NCBI GenBank assembly: GCA_964521285.1
Contig: CAZFQS010000006.1
Coordinates: 124,001-188,000, forward strand
Direction of reading: 5' to 3'
Length of the DNA stretch: 64,000 nucleotides
DNA from: G020354785 sp964521285
GTDB lineage: Bacteria > Bacteroidota > Bacteroidia > Bacteroidales > UBA10428
This document shows positions 8,405-16,756 of this stretch, piece after piece. Position 1 is the first letter of the stretch, and each line of letters opens with the position of its first letter. The notes beneath the pieces were generated by a model. The model made no database searches. It saw only the letters and a list, made by a program, of their open reading frames with translations, and was not told the origin of the DNA. A program made the translations under genes and the position numbers.

Positions 8405-10258
8405 TTAATATCCGGGATTTTGCAGAAATTCTTCTTTATTTGTAATAGCATCTATTTGTACCTGTGGAATAGGCCTTACTGTAAAATGCTCATCGAAGTT
8501 TGCACGTGCTTCAAGATTGCCGGCATATTGTTGCATGCGGGCAATATGAACATCTTTACCCATACGTTTAAGGTCAAACCAGCGCAATTGTTCACCGACA
8601 AATTCACGGGCCCTTTCATCGAGGAAGTATTCCATAGAAAGGTCATCACCGCTGTTGATACCATAATCCGCAAGCATAGCAGCACCATCTCCGCTGATTG
8701 AACGCTTGTTTGCCAGCGGTATTAAATAGTCATTATACGCACTGCTGGCCTGGCCCGTTTTCCATAAAGCTTCGGCTGCAATCAGGTACATTTCGGAAAT
8801 ACGCATTACGTAAGAATCACGTTTTCCTCGTTCCGAACCATCTCCATTTGCCGCAGCCCTGGTATTATCATAGAACTTGTGCAGTTCAAAGCACAGGTTG
8901 CGGTTATAGGTATCATCATCCTTAATTGTACCATCTGCATTGAACATATTATCATAATCAAGGCACCAGAAATTCCTTTCTATCTGCCATATATAATTGG
9001 TAAGAACATCTCTTTTCTGAAGATCATCATTAAAAAGTCCCTTTGTGTAGACTATAGCTGTATCTCCCAGATAAAGAAGGGACTTACCGGTATATTCATC
9101 ATTTTCATGATATCCGCCTAATGGCCATGAAACAGGAAAAGATGAATCTACATTGGCGATCCATACCGATTTAAAGCTGCCGTGAAATCTTTCGTCAACA
9201 TCTTCATGGAATGCATCTATCAGGTATTTGGTCGGACTATATCTCCTGAAAGGACGTCCGTTCTCCAGGTCCCTGGTCATACCCGGCTGGATATCATACT
9301 GGCTTCCAAACATAAGGTGGCCATGATTTCCACCGTCTCTATGATCCCATGGTTTATCACCCGGGCGCTGGTATGGCTGATATTCGGCATCCGGAACACC
9401 TATTTGAGCAGTTTGATTATATGAATAGTTAATGGCCCATATACATTCCGGATTATTATCATTATTCTCAAGGTCCCAGAGATCAGCATAGTTGTCCCAC
9501 ATAGAAAATGCACCACTGTTAATAACAGCTATTGCATCATTAGCCGCATCTGCATAAAGGGTCTGATCATTTAAATAGCTGGCCCTGGTAAGTTTCATAC
9601 GTGCTCTGAAAGCTAATGCAGCCAGTTTGGTAACCCTTCCGAAATCGCTGGCAGATGTATTTACATCATCACCAAGATTACTTACTGCAAAATCGAGGTC
9701 TTCATAAATAAGATCATAAAATTCCTGAACCGATGATCTTTTTGAAGTTTTAACAACACCCATAACAGGTTCTGTTCTTAAATCCACACCACCCCACTGT
9801 TCCACAAGCAGCCAGTTGTATAATGCCCTTAAATAACGTACTTCAGATAACCTGGTTTTTGTATGTTCTTCATCAAATGGATTCATATCCGGATCATTTA
9901 ATACTTGAATGGCATCATTACACGCATTAATACCTTTGTAAAATTCAATCCATAGTACAACAAGTCTTGAATTTGTCGGATTAAATTCACTGGTAAAGAG
10001 ATATTGATACTGTTGGGGATGTTGTTGTCCGTAATCATATATATCTGTTCCCGGAGTACTAAAATCGTAACCTTCTTCTTTTGCAAACCAGATTCTAGTT
10101 GTTGCATAGCAGGCATTAACCAGGGTTTCCAATCCGGCCTCAGTAGAAAAATGAGACTCAGTATTGGCTCCGGTCAGATAGTCTTCTTCAAGGAATTCTT
10201 CACAGGAAAGAAGACTAATGACTATTAAAAAGACTAAGAATATTTTATATGTTTTCAT
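8405..10258 (-). CDS. SusD/RagB family surface glycan-binding lipoprotein
   Basis: The 617-residue protein has a lipoprotein signal (VISLLSCEEFLEEDYL) placing the acylated Cys at about residue 19, followed by the typical SusD N-terminus and TPR-rich fold. The C-terminal family signature, LDERAREFVGEQLRWFDLKRMGK, is intact, and the end (RPIPQVQIDAITNKEEFLQNPGY) is the standard SusD terminus. It acts on the outer face of the outer membrane as the lid that captures oligosaccharides and delivers them to the SusC pore. It lies 38 bp downstream of the susC homologue in one operon. A pectic ligand is inferred from the neighbouring enzymes. Confidence 0.95.
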   Translation of the reverse strand: MKTYKIFLVFLIVISLLSCEEFLEEDYLTGANTESHFSTEAGLETLVNACYATTRIWFAKEEGYDFSTPGTDIYDYGQQHPQQYQYLFTSEFNPTNSRLVVLWIEFYKGINACNDAIQVLNDPDMNPFDEEHTKTRLSEVRYLRALYNWLLVEQWGGVDLRTEPVMGVVKTSKRSSVQEFYDLIYEDLDFAVSNLGDDVNTSASDFGRVTKLAALAFRARMKLTRASYLNDQTLYADAANDAIAVINSGAFSMWDNYADLWDLENNDNNPECIWAINYSYNQTAQIGVPDAEYQPYQRPGDKPWDHRDGGNHGHLMFGSQYDIQPGMTRDLENGRPFRRYSPTKYLIDAFHEDVDERFHGSFKSVWIANVDSSFPVSWPLGGYHENDEYTGKSLLYLGDTAIVYTKGLFNDDLQKRDVLTNYIWQIERNFWCLDYDNMFNADGTIKDDDTYNRNLCFELHKFYDNTRAAANGDGSERGKRDSYVMRISEMYLIAAEALWKTGQASSAYNDYLIPLANKRSISGDGAAMLADYGINSGDDLSMEYFLDERAREFVGEQLRWFDLKRMGKDVHIARMQQYAGNLEARANFDEHFTVRPIPQVQIDAITNKEEFLQNPGY

Positions 10259-10296
10259 ATCTTATTTTTTTTATAAATCTTAATAATGCTTTTTAA

Positions 10297-13200
10297 TTAA
10301 AAGTTAATATTTGCTCCAATTGCAAACATTTTTGGCATTGGGAAGCCAATATTGCTTATTCCCCTGTCCTCTATGTCTGCATCCGGGTCACGATTAACAG
10401 CTTCCGGGTCATACCTTCCCTGGGAGAAATATTTTCCTAATACGAATGCGTTTTTAGCTGTTACATATATGCGGAATGAGGACATCATTAACTTGCTTGT
10501 TATGTTTTGTGGCAGAGTATAACCCAGGGTAATATCCTTAATTTTTATATATGATCCGTCCACATACTGCAGAACAGTTTGCTGGCTCCAGCCGCTGCGG
10601 GTTTGATTGGGATCAACTTTGGGATATTCGTTTGTCGGATTATTCGGAGTCCAGTAGTCGCGCTCTATAGAGTTTTCGCGGCAATCTGGGCTCCATAAAC
10701 CTATTACATTGTCCTTAATCATTTGCCCCATACGGGCATAAAAGAAGACCGACAAATCAAAGTTTTTATATTTCATTGTTGAGTTTATTCCGCCGGTCCA
10801 CTTAGGCTTGCTCGAACCCAGGACCATCCGGTCGGCATCATTAATAGTGTCATTATTATCAATGTCTTCCAGTTTAATAGCTCCCGGTTCGGCCCTGTAC
10901 ATAGTAGCCTCCTCAGCTTCGTCAAGTTGCCAGATTCCTATTTTATTCCAGTCATAAAAAACCGTAAGTGGTTCCCCGACAAACCATCCGTTTGCAACAT
11001 CCTGCGTAACACCACCGGCAAGTAACGTTATTTCTTCACTGTTGCTGGCAAAAGTAATATCAGTAGTCCAGTTAAAATCAGCGGTAGAAATGTTTACTGT
11101 CCTTAAAGATACTTCAATACCCTTGCTTTCTGTTTCCCCAATGTTTTCTACAACTTGTGTAACAGCAGATGTCGGGGGCAGGGTTACCTCCTGTAAAATA
11201 TCCGTTGTCTTTGCCTGGTACAATTCGATACTACCTGATATCCTGTTTTTTATTAATCCAAAGTCTATACCGATGTTATAGGCGCTGGTTTTTTCCCACT
11301 TGGAGTTTGTTTTAAGGGAACCAGTACGGTATCCAATAGCTGCGGTTTCTGAAACACCAAATTCATAATTCATGGCATAGTTTGTGATTGATCCCAAAGA
11401 ACTGTATGGTCCAACTGATTGATTACCGCTTGTACCATAACCAAATCTGATTTTCAGGTTTGATATAGCATCCAGGTTTTGCATAAAGCTCTCCTCGCTT
11501 ATCCTCCATCCAATAGCTGCAGATGGGAAAAAGTCCCATTTTTCACGAAGCTGGGACGCGCCGTCATACCTTCCGGTTATTGTAAGCAGGTATTTATTTC
11601 TGTAACCGTAGTGTAACCTTCCTATAAAAGACTGTAATTTTTCTTCTTCAAGAGGATAATGTAAAGGATCAGTATCTGTTATTGTAAGGTCGGCCGGATT
11701 ACCGGTTCTCAGGGCATACCACCAGGAATCTCCCAGCTCCATTTCCCTCCCTGACAGGTAAGTTCTTTCTATACGTGACGCCATTGTTTCAGTAGCACCG
11801 GTAAGCATAATATGATGATTATCAAAAGTCTTATCGTAGGTTAAAACATTAATCAGGGCCCATTTATATGTATTATTATATCTGGCAATGGCTGAATTAA
11901 CACGGTCTATACCTTCATATTCACCTGTATATTCTCCATCACGTTCAAAAGTAAGGACAAAATTAAATGATGATCTAAATGTAAGTCCCGGCAATATATT
12001 TACCTGTCCGTAAAAATTAGAAAGGATTCTTGTCTTGTAAATTTCCCTTAACCTGTTGGCAGGATCCTGATCAATAAGCGGATTCTCAAATGGAACACGT
12101 TCATCTGGTTCAGGTATAAGATTCCCCAGAGAATCAAATGCAGATACAAGAGGTATCATGTTGTAATTTATTTGCCTGCCTCTTTTCTGGTTAACAAAGG
12201 ATATAAACGATGAATTACCCATTTCAAAAAATTTAGTAACCTTTGAATCAACGTTTGCTTTAAGAGAGTACCGTTTGTAATTATCATTCGGGATGTAATT
12301 ATCTTCAATAAAGTGGTTTAAAGACACGGCATATGTATTCCTTTCAGTACCACCTGTAACTGAAAGATGGTAGTCCTGCTGGGTTCCATGGTCTTCCATC
12401 TGGGCATCAATCCAGTCGAAGTCTGTTCCATTTCGATATCCTTCAATTTCTGAGGGGAAAAGTACAGGAATAACATCAATATCTTCATCAGGAACATCCC
12501 ATAAATCATCATCAGTCCTGATAATATCTCTTATCATACGCAGGTAGTAATCAGCATCACCCATTGGCAACTCGCCTAACGGACTGGTTATTCCATAATA
12601 TGTGTTAAAAGAGATAACAGGTTTTCCGGCAACACCTTTTTTAGTAGTTATTAGAATTACTCCGTTTGCCCCTCTCGATCCGTAGATGGCTGTTGAGGAT
12701 GCATCTTTCAAAACTTCTATGGAAGCGATATCATTTGGATTAAGAGTGATATCTTTACCAAAATCGAGACCGTCAATAATATATATTGGCGTGTTTTTAG
12801 CTGAAAACGAACGATCACCCCTGATCCTGATATCATATTCAGCACCAGCCTGGCCACTCCTGCGGGTCAGGTCAATACCTGAAACTTTACCCTGTAATGC
12901 CTCAACTGCATTTGAAGATTTTGTCATGGTAATATCTTCATCAGTAATAGAAGAAACCGCACCTGTTAAATCACTCTTTTTCATAGTACCGTAACCGACA
13001 ACAATTATCTCCTCAAGTGAAAGAATGTCGGGTACAAGAACAACATCCAGTGTTGTTCGCCCTTCAAGATCAATAGTTTCGGAAACGTAACCAACAAATG
13101 AAAATACAATTTGTGCATTTTCATCAGGAACCTCAAGGGAAAAGTTACCATTTGCATTAGTAGTTGTTCCGGTTGTAGTCCCTGCTAAAATTAGGTTTAC

Positions 13201-13341
13201 TCCCGGCAAAGGTTCACCAGTATTTCCATCTGTAACCTTACCTGTGACAACCACTCCCTGGGCAAATATCTGTATAGCACAGAAAATGAATGTAAAGAGC
13301 AAACAGAATTTCTTCAAATTCTTTAGTTTGTTTTTTTTCAT
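10297..13341 (-). CDS. SusC/RagA family TonB-linked outer-membrane transporter
   Basis: The 1014-residue protein has a signal peptide and a carboxypeptidase-regulatory-like domain (VTGKVTDGNTGEPLPGVNLILAG, about 30-110). A TonB-box region ends EEIIVVGYGTMKKSDLTGAV. The plug contains DVVL and the IYIIDGLDFG and SIEVLKDASSTAIYGSRGANGVILITTK signatures, and a long beta barrel ends AIGANINF. It imports oligosaccharides across the outer membrane with the SusD protein encoded just downstream, using TonB energy. Its promoter carries the second copy of the putative HTCS operator. The length is typical of the family and no defect is visible. Confidence 0.95.
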   Translation of the reverse strand: MKKNKLKNLKKFCLLFTFIFCAIQIFAQGVVVTGKVTDGNTGEPLPGVNLILAGTTTGTTTNANGNFSLEVPDENAQIVFSFVGYVSETIDLEGRTTLDVVLVPDILSLEEIIVVGYGTMKKSDLTGAVSSITDEDITMTKSSNAVEALQGKVSGIDLTRRSGQAGAEYDIRIRGDRSFSAKNTPIYIIDGLDFGKDITLNPNDIASIEVLKDASSTAIYGSRGANGVILITTKKGVAGKPVISFNTYYGITSPLGELPMGDADYYLRMIRDIIRTDDDLWDVPDEDIDVIPVLFPSEIEGYRNGTDFDWIDAQMEDHGTQQDYHLSVTGGTERNTYAVSLNHFIEDNYIPNDNYKRYSLKANVDSKVTKFFEMGNSSFISFVNQKRGRQINYNMIPLVSAFDSLGNLIPEPDERVPFENPLIDQDPANRLREIYKTRILSNFYGQVNILPGLTFRSSFNFVLTFERDGEYTGEYEGIDRVNSAIARYNNTYKWALINVLTYDKTFDNHHIMLTGATETMASRIERTYLSGREMELGDSWWYALRTGNPADLTITDTDPLHYPLEEEKLQSFIGRLHYGYRNKYLLTITGRYDGASQLREKWDFFPSAAIGWRISEESFMQNLDAISNLKIRFGYGTSGNQSVGPYSSLGSITNYAMNYEFGVSETAAIGYRTGSLKTNSKWEKTSAYNIGIDFGLIKNRISGSIELYQAKTTDILQEVTLPPTSAVTQVVENIGETESKGIEVSLRTVNISTADFNWTTDITFASNSEEITLLAGGVTQDVANGWFVGEPLTVFYDWNKIGIWQLDEAEEATMYRAEPGAIKLEDIDNNDTINDADRMVLGSSKPKWTGGINSTMKYKNFDLSVFFYARMGQMIKDNVIGLWSPDCRENSIERDYWTPNNPTNEYPKVDPNQTRSGWSQQTVLQYVDGSYIKIKDITLGYTLPQNITSKLMMSSFRIYVTAKNAFVLGKYFSQGRYDPEAVNRDPDADIEDRGISNIGFPMPKMFAIGANINF

Positions 13342-13421
13342 AGTTGTTTAACTTTAAGTTAGGTTATTTTTAAGTGTCTGAATTAATTTGCAGATAATTA
13401 GTACCTATTTACTGTAATTTG

Positions 13422-13491
13422 CAATTTTAAGGTTTGGTAAAAAAAACAAGGTGTTAAAATTATCGTAATAAGGGGGACAAATTATCCAATC
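13422..13491 (-). promoter_or_regulatory. Regulated promoter of susCD, with putative HTCS operator (copy 2)
   Basis: Read on the minus strand, the 20-bp box at 13472-13491 equals copy 1 at 7138-7157. AACACCT lies at 13449-13455, exactly 16 bp beyond the box in both copies, with extra matches between them. A run of eight T follows. A -7-like TAAAATTG (13422-13429) lies 19 bp further, against 20 bp in copy 1. It differs from TAnnTTTG at one base. The susC start is 80 bp downstream. Confidence 0.7.
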
Positions 13492-13899
13492 CTTTGAATA
13501 TTCATTCATGCCCGCAATTTATATTGCTTATTCCATACAAAATTAAAAATTTGTACGAATTATGCAATTTTAAAAGTCAATTACTCATTTTAAACACATA
13601 GAGCTTCTATAATCTCCTGTATGTGTTACCGGGTCTTTATTCAGTAATGCATTGAATGTAAACAAACTGCCGGCCAGAACAAACCGTTATATCATACTTC
13701 AGCCTGTTTATGTACTTACGGCGGTAAAATATACCCTTAATTTCGATAATTTATCATATCTCTTATACATAATAACTAGTTATAATTGTCTCTGGTATTT
13801 TTATTTACCATACTTTTCTTTGAATTAAGCAATTATTTGGAAATTGCTAACAGGTTCATTCACAGTAGTTATAATACTAAACTAAAAATCAAATATAAA
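13492..13899. other. Intergenic region between the susC promoter and the GH28 gene
   Basis: About 400 bp of AT-rich DNA without a convincing gene. It must hold the promoter of the forward pectinase operon, but no good TAnnTTTG with spacing to a -33 box was seen, and no third copy of the 20-bp box. The single box at 13472-13491 lies between the divergent units and could act on both. An in-frame TTG at 13786 would add 38 residues to the GH28 protein, but these lack signal-peptide character. Confidence 0.5.
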
Positions 13900-15291
13900 A
13901 TGCATAATATTATAATAATACTATTTATTTTTCTGTTACATTTAAGTTGCCTGAATAATTCAGTAAGGGAAGAAATAAACAGGGGATGGGAAACAGCTGA
14001 TCAAATTATAGATAATTTAAAAGATCCTGTTTTTTCAGAAAGAGAGTTTTTACTAACTGATTTCGGTGCAGTGAATGACAGTACAAATGATTGCACTGAT
14101 TCATTCAGGAAAGCAATTCAAAAATGTCATGATGAGGGAGGTGGCAAAATAATTGTACCACCCGGAACTTATTTGAGCGGCGCCATACATATGCTGAGTA
14201 ATGTACATATGCACTTTGAAGAAGGGGCAAAAATACTTTTTACTACAGACAAAGAGAAATACCTTCCAAATGTATATACACGGTTCGAAGGAATGGAGTG
14301 TATGAATTATTCCCCCTTTATCTATGCTTATAACCAGGAAAATATTGCACTAACAGGTAAAGGAATTTTAGACGGACAGGGAGAAGTGTGGTGGTCATGG
14401 AAAGGCAGCTGGTCCGGTTCGGTTAATGCAGGCTGGAAGCTTGGTACACCAAATCAGATAAGCGATAATGAATTGTTAACAGAAATGGTAGCTAATAATG
14501 TTCCTGTTGAGGAACGGGTATTCGGTGAAGGTCATTATTTAAGGCCGAATTTTGTTCAGTTTTACAGATGCAGGAATATTTTAATAGACGGACTTATATT
14601 AAAAAATTCTCCGATGTGGAATATACATCCTGTCCTTTCAGAAAATATTATTGTCAGGAATGTTGAGGTAAGAACCCTGGGGCCTAATAATGACGGTTGT
14701 AATCCCGAATCGTCGAAGAACGTTTTAATAGAAAATTGTCTTTTTGATACAGGGGACGATTGCATAGCTATAAAATCAGGCAGAAATGAAGATGGGCGAA
14801 GAATTAATGTGCCCAGCGAGAATATTATAGTCAGAAATTGTACAATGTACGAAGGACACGGGGGAGTTGTAATAGGAAGCGAAATTTCAGGTAATGTCAG
14901 AATGATTTTTGTTGAAAATTGTATTATGAACAGTAACAACCTGGAAAGGGCAATAAGAATCAAATCCAATTCACAGAGGGGTGGAGTGGTTGAAGATATT
15001 TATGTCAGAAATCTGAAAGTAGTACAGGTTTCTGAAGCAACTATTAAAATTAACCTTTTTTATAGTACAGGAAGAGGGGAATTTTATCCCGTGATACGAA
15101 ATATATTTTTAGAGGAAGTACACAGCTATAAGAGTAAATATCCTCTATGGATTAATGCTAATGAGGAAGCAATAGTTGAAAATATTTATTTAATAAACTG
15201 TACATTTGAAGAAGCAGAAAAAGACAGCTTTATAAAAAACGCAAGAAACCTTGTAATGGAAAATGTGTCCATTAATGGTATAACTCAATAA
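13900..15291 (+). CDS. GH28 polygalacturonase-type glycoside hydrolase, lipoprotein
   Basis: The 463-residue enzyme hydrolyses alpha-1,4 bonds of polygalacturonic acid or related pectic chains. The ATG at 13900 is chosen because it gives a clean lipoprotein signal (FIFLLHLSCLNN). The N-terminal motif FGAVNDSTNDCTDSFRKAI and the right-handed beta-helix pattern are typical of the family. The catalytic acids are Asp265 (NNDGCNPES) and Asp286/Asp287 (GDDCIAIKSG), with His320 in GHGGVVIGSE and an RIK motif further on. All are conserved, so it should be active. It is the first gene of an eight-gene forward pectin operon. The lipid anchor suggests a periplasmic or surface location. Whether it prefers ends or internal bonds cannot be told. 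Confidence 0.92.
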   Translation: MHNIIIILFIFLLHLSCLNNSVREEINRGWETADQIIDNLKDPVFSEREFLLTDFGAVNDSTNDCTDSFRKAIQKCHDEGGGKIIVPPGTYLSGAIHMLSNVHMHFEEGAKILFTTDKEKYLPNVYTRFEGMECMNYSPFIYAYNQENIALTGKGILDGQGEVWWSWKGSWSGSVNAGWKLGTPNQISDNELLTEMVANNVPVEERVFGEGHYLRPNFVQFYRCRNILIDGLILKNSPMWNIHPVLSENIIVRNVEVRTLGPNNDGCNPESSKNVLIENCLFDTGDDCIAIKSGRNEDGRRINVPSENIIVRNCTMYEGHGGVVIGSEISGNVRMIFVENCIMNSNNLERAIRIKSNSQRGGVVEDIYVRNLKVVQVSEATIKINLFYSTGRGEFYPVIRNIFLEEVHSYKSKYPLWINANEEAIVENIYLINCTFEEAEKDSFIKNARNLVMENVSINGITQ

Positions 15292-15380
15292 AATATTTCT
15301 CCAATAAATCATATATACTAATTTTTTGCTTTGTTCCATTTGTGAGGTTGCAGTACTATTTTGTATACATGATGCAATTG

Positions 15381-16745
15381 ATGAACATAAAGTTTCTTAT
15401 TCACTTTATATTTCTTTGCTTTAGTATTAGCAGCAATACAGTAGTGAATTGCCATTACTTTCAGGCTGCACCGGAGGGTAAAGTTCTGGCATTCCCCGGA
15501 GCCGAAGGAGCTGGCAGATATACAAGCGGGGGCCGTGGTGGTGGGATTATTGAAGTAACAAATCTCAATGACAGCGGTCCGGGAAGTCTCAGATCTGCCG
15601 TTAAACGCGAAGGGCCACGGATTATTGTATTCAGAATATCCGGGACTATTGAGCTGGAGAAAGAACTGGTAATAACTGAAGGTAATCTGACAATTGCAGG
15701 GCAGACTGCACCCGGTGACGGCATCTGTATAAAAGATTTTCCTTTACATGTAGAAGCAGATAATGTTATAATCCGTTATTTGCGGATAAGGCTGGGAGAT
15801 ATTTCAGGTAAACCTTTTGATGCGATACACTGCAAAGACCGTAAAGATATAATGATTGATCATTGCTCATTCAGCTGGTCCGTTGACGAATGTGCATCGT
15901 TTTATGACAATGAAAATTTTACTCTTCAGTGGTGCATTATAAGCGAAAGCCTGAATAATTCCTGCCATCCAAAAGGTCCACATGGCTATGGAGGGATCTG
16001 GGGCGGTATGCAGGCTTCATTTCATCACAACCTTCTGGCACACCATGTAAGCAGATTACCGCGTTTCCAGGGGAGCCGCTATCATAACCAGCCTCTTAAA
16101 GAAAAAGCAGAATTTTGTAACAATATTGTTTATAACTGGGCAGCGAAATGTTCTTATGGAGGCGAAGAAGGCAATTATAATATTATTGGTAACATTTACA
16201 AACCAGGTCCGGCAACTCCTGAAAAAAAGACCGGTAAGATTGTTGAACCTTTTAAGCCTTATGGTAAGTTTTATTTAGCTGATAATTACATAATTATCGA
16301 TGATGTTTTTAGAGAATATAATCCTCAAAATTATTCTTCGGAATTTAATGAATTAAATGCTGTTCTTTCAGATACCCCTGCAACTATTAATTATGCGGTC
16401 AAAATTGATGACCCCATGGTTGTATGGGATAAAGTTTTAAAAAATGCAGGCGCATCATTCTGCAGGGATAGTATTGATGAAAGGATAGTCAATGAAGTTA
16501 AAAAAGGAATATATCACTACGGAGATAAAGGTATTATCAATTCACAGAATCAGGTTGGGGGCTGGCCTGAATTAATATCTGAAGCGGCACCTGTGGATAC
16601 TGACCATGACGGGATACCGGACTACTGGGAGAACAATAACAATCTAAATCCTCAGGATTATTCTGACCGTAACAATCATGATTTAAACAATGATTATACT
16701 AATATTGAATATTATTTAATTAAATTAGTTAGTGATTCTGATTAA
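15381..16745 (+). CDS. PL1 family pectate lyase (short paralogue)
   Basis: About 454 residues with a signal peptide (MNIKFLIHFIFLCFSI). The ATG at 15381 is preferred; ATG at 15369 or GTG at 15342 would add 4 or 13 residues. The mature protein begins AFPGAEGAGRYTSGGRGG, the usual start of bacterial PL1 lyases. Calcium and substrate motifs follow (MIDHCSFSWSVDE) and then the catalytic arginine region HVSRLPRFQG. Lyases of this type cut polygalacturonate by beta-elimination, leaving unsaturated ends that the GH105 enzyme downstream can remove. The C-terminus has a calcium-binding-like DTDHDGIPDYWENNNNL segment but no T9SS domain. It is a tandem paralogue of the next gene, 11 bp away. Confidence 0.9.
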   Translation: MNIKFLIHFIFLCFSISSNTVVNCHYFQAAPEGKVLAFPGAEGAGRYTSGGRGGGIIEVTNLNDSGPGSLRSAVKREGPRIIVFRISGTIELEKELVITEGNLTIAGQTAPGDGICIKDFPLHVEADNVIIRYLRIRLGDISGKPFDAIHCKDRKDIMIDHCSFSWSVDECASFYDNENFTLQWCIISESLNNSCHPKGPHGYGGIWGGMQASFHHNLLAHHVSRLPRFQGSRYHNQPLKEKAEFCNNIVYNWAAKCSYGGEEGNYNIIGNIYKPGPATPEKKTGKIVEPFKPYGKFYLADNYIIIDDVFREYNPQNYSSEFNELNAVLSDTPATINYAVKIDDPMVVWDKVLKNAGASFCRDSIDERIVNEVKKGIYHYGDKGIINSQNQVGGWPELISEAAPVDTDHDGIPDYWENNNNLNPQDYSDRNNHDLNNDYTNIEYYLIKLVSDSD

Positions 16746-16756
16746 ACTAAAAATAT

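Noticed and set aside
8420..9424. Several plus-strand frames of 75-93 codons inside the susD homologue
   Set aside because: They lie antisense in a clear SusD gene and show no protein-family character.
13786..13899. In-frame N-terminal extension of GH28 from a TTG
   Set aside because: The extension would precede a complete lipoprotein signal beginning at ATG 13900, so the later start is better supported.
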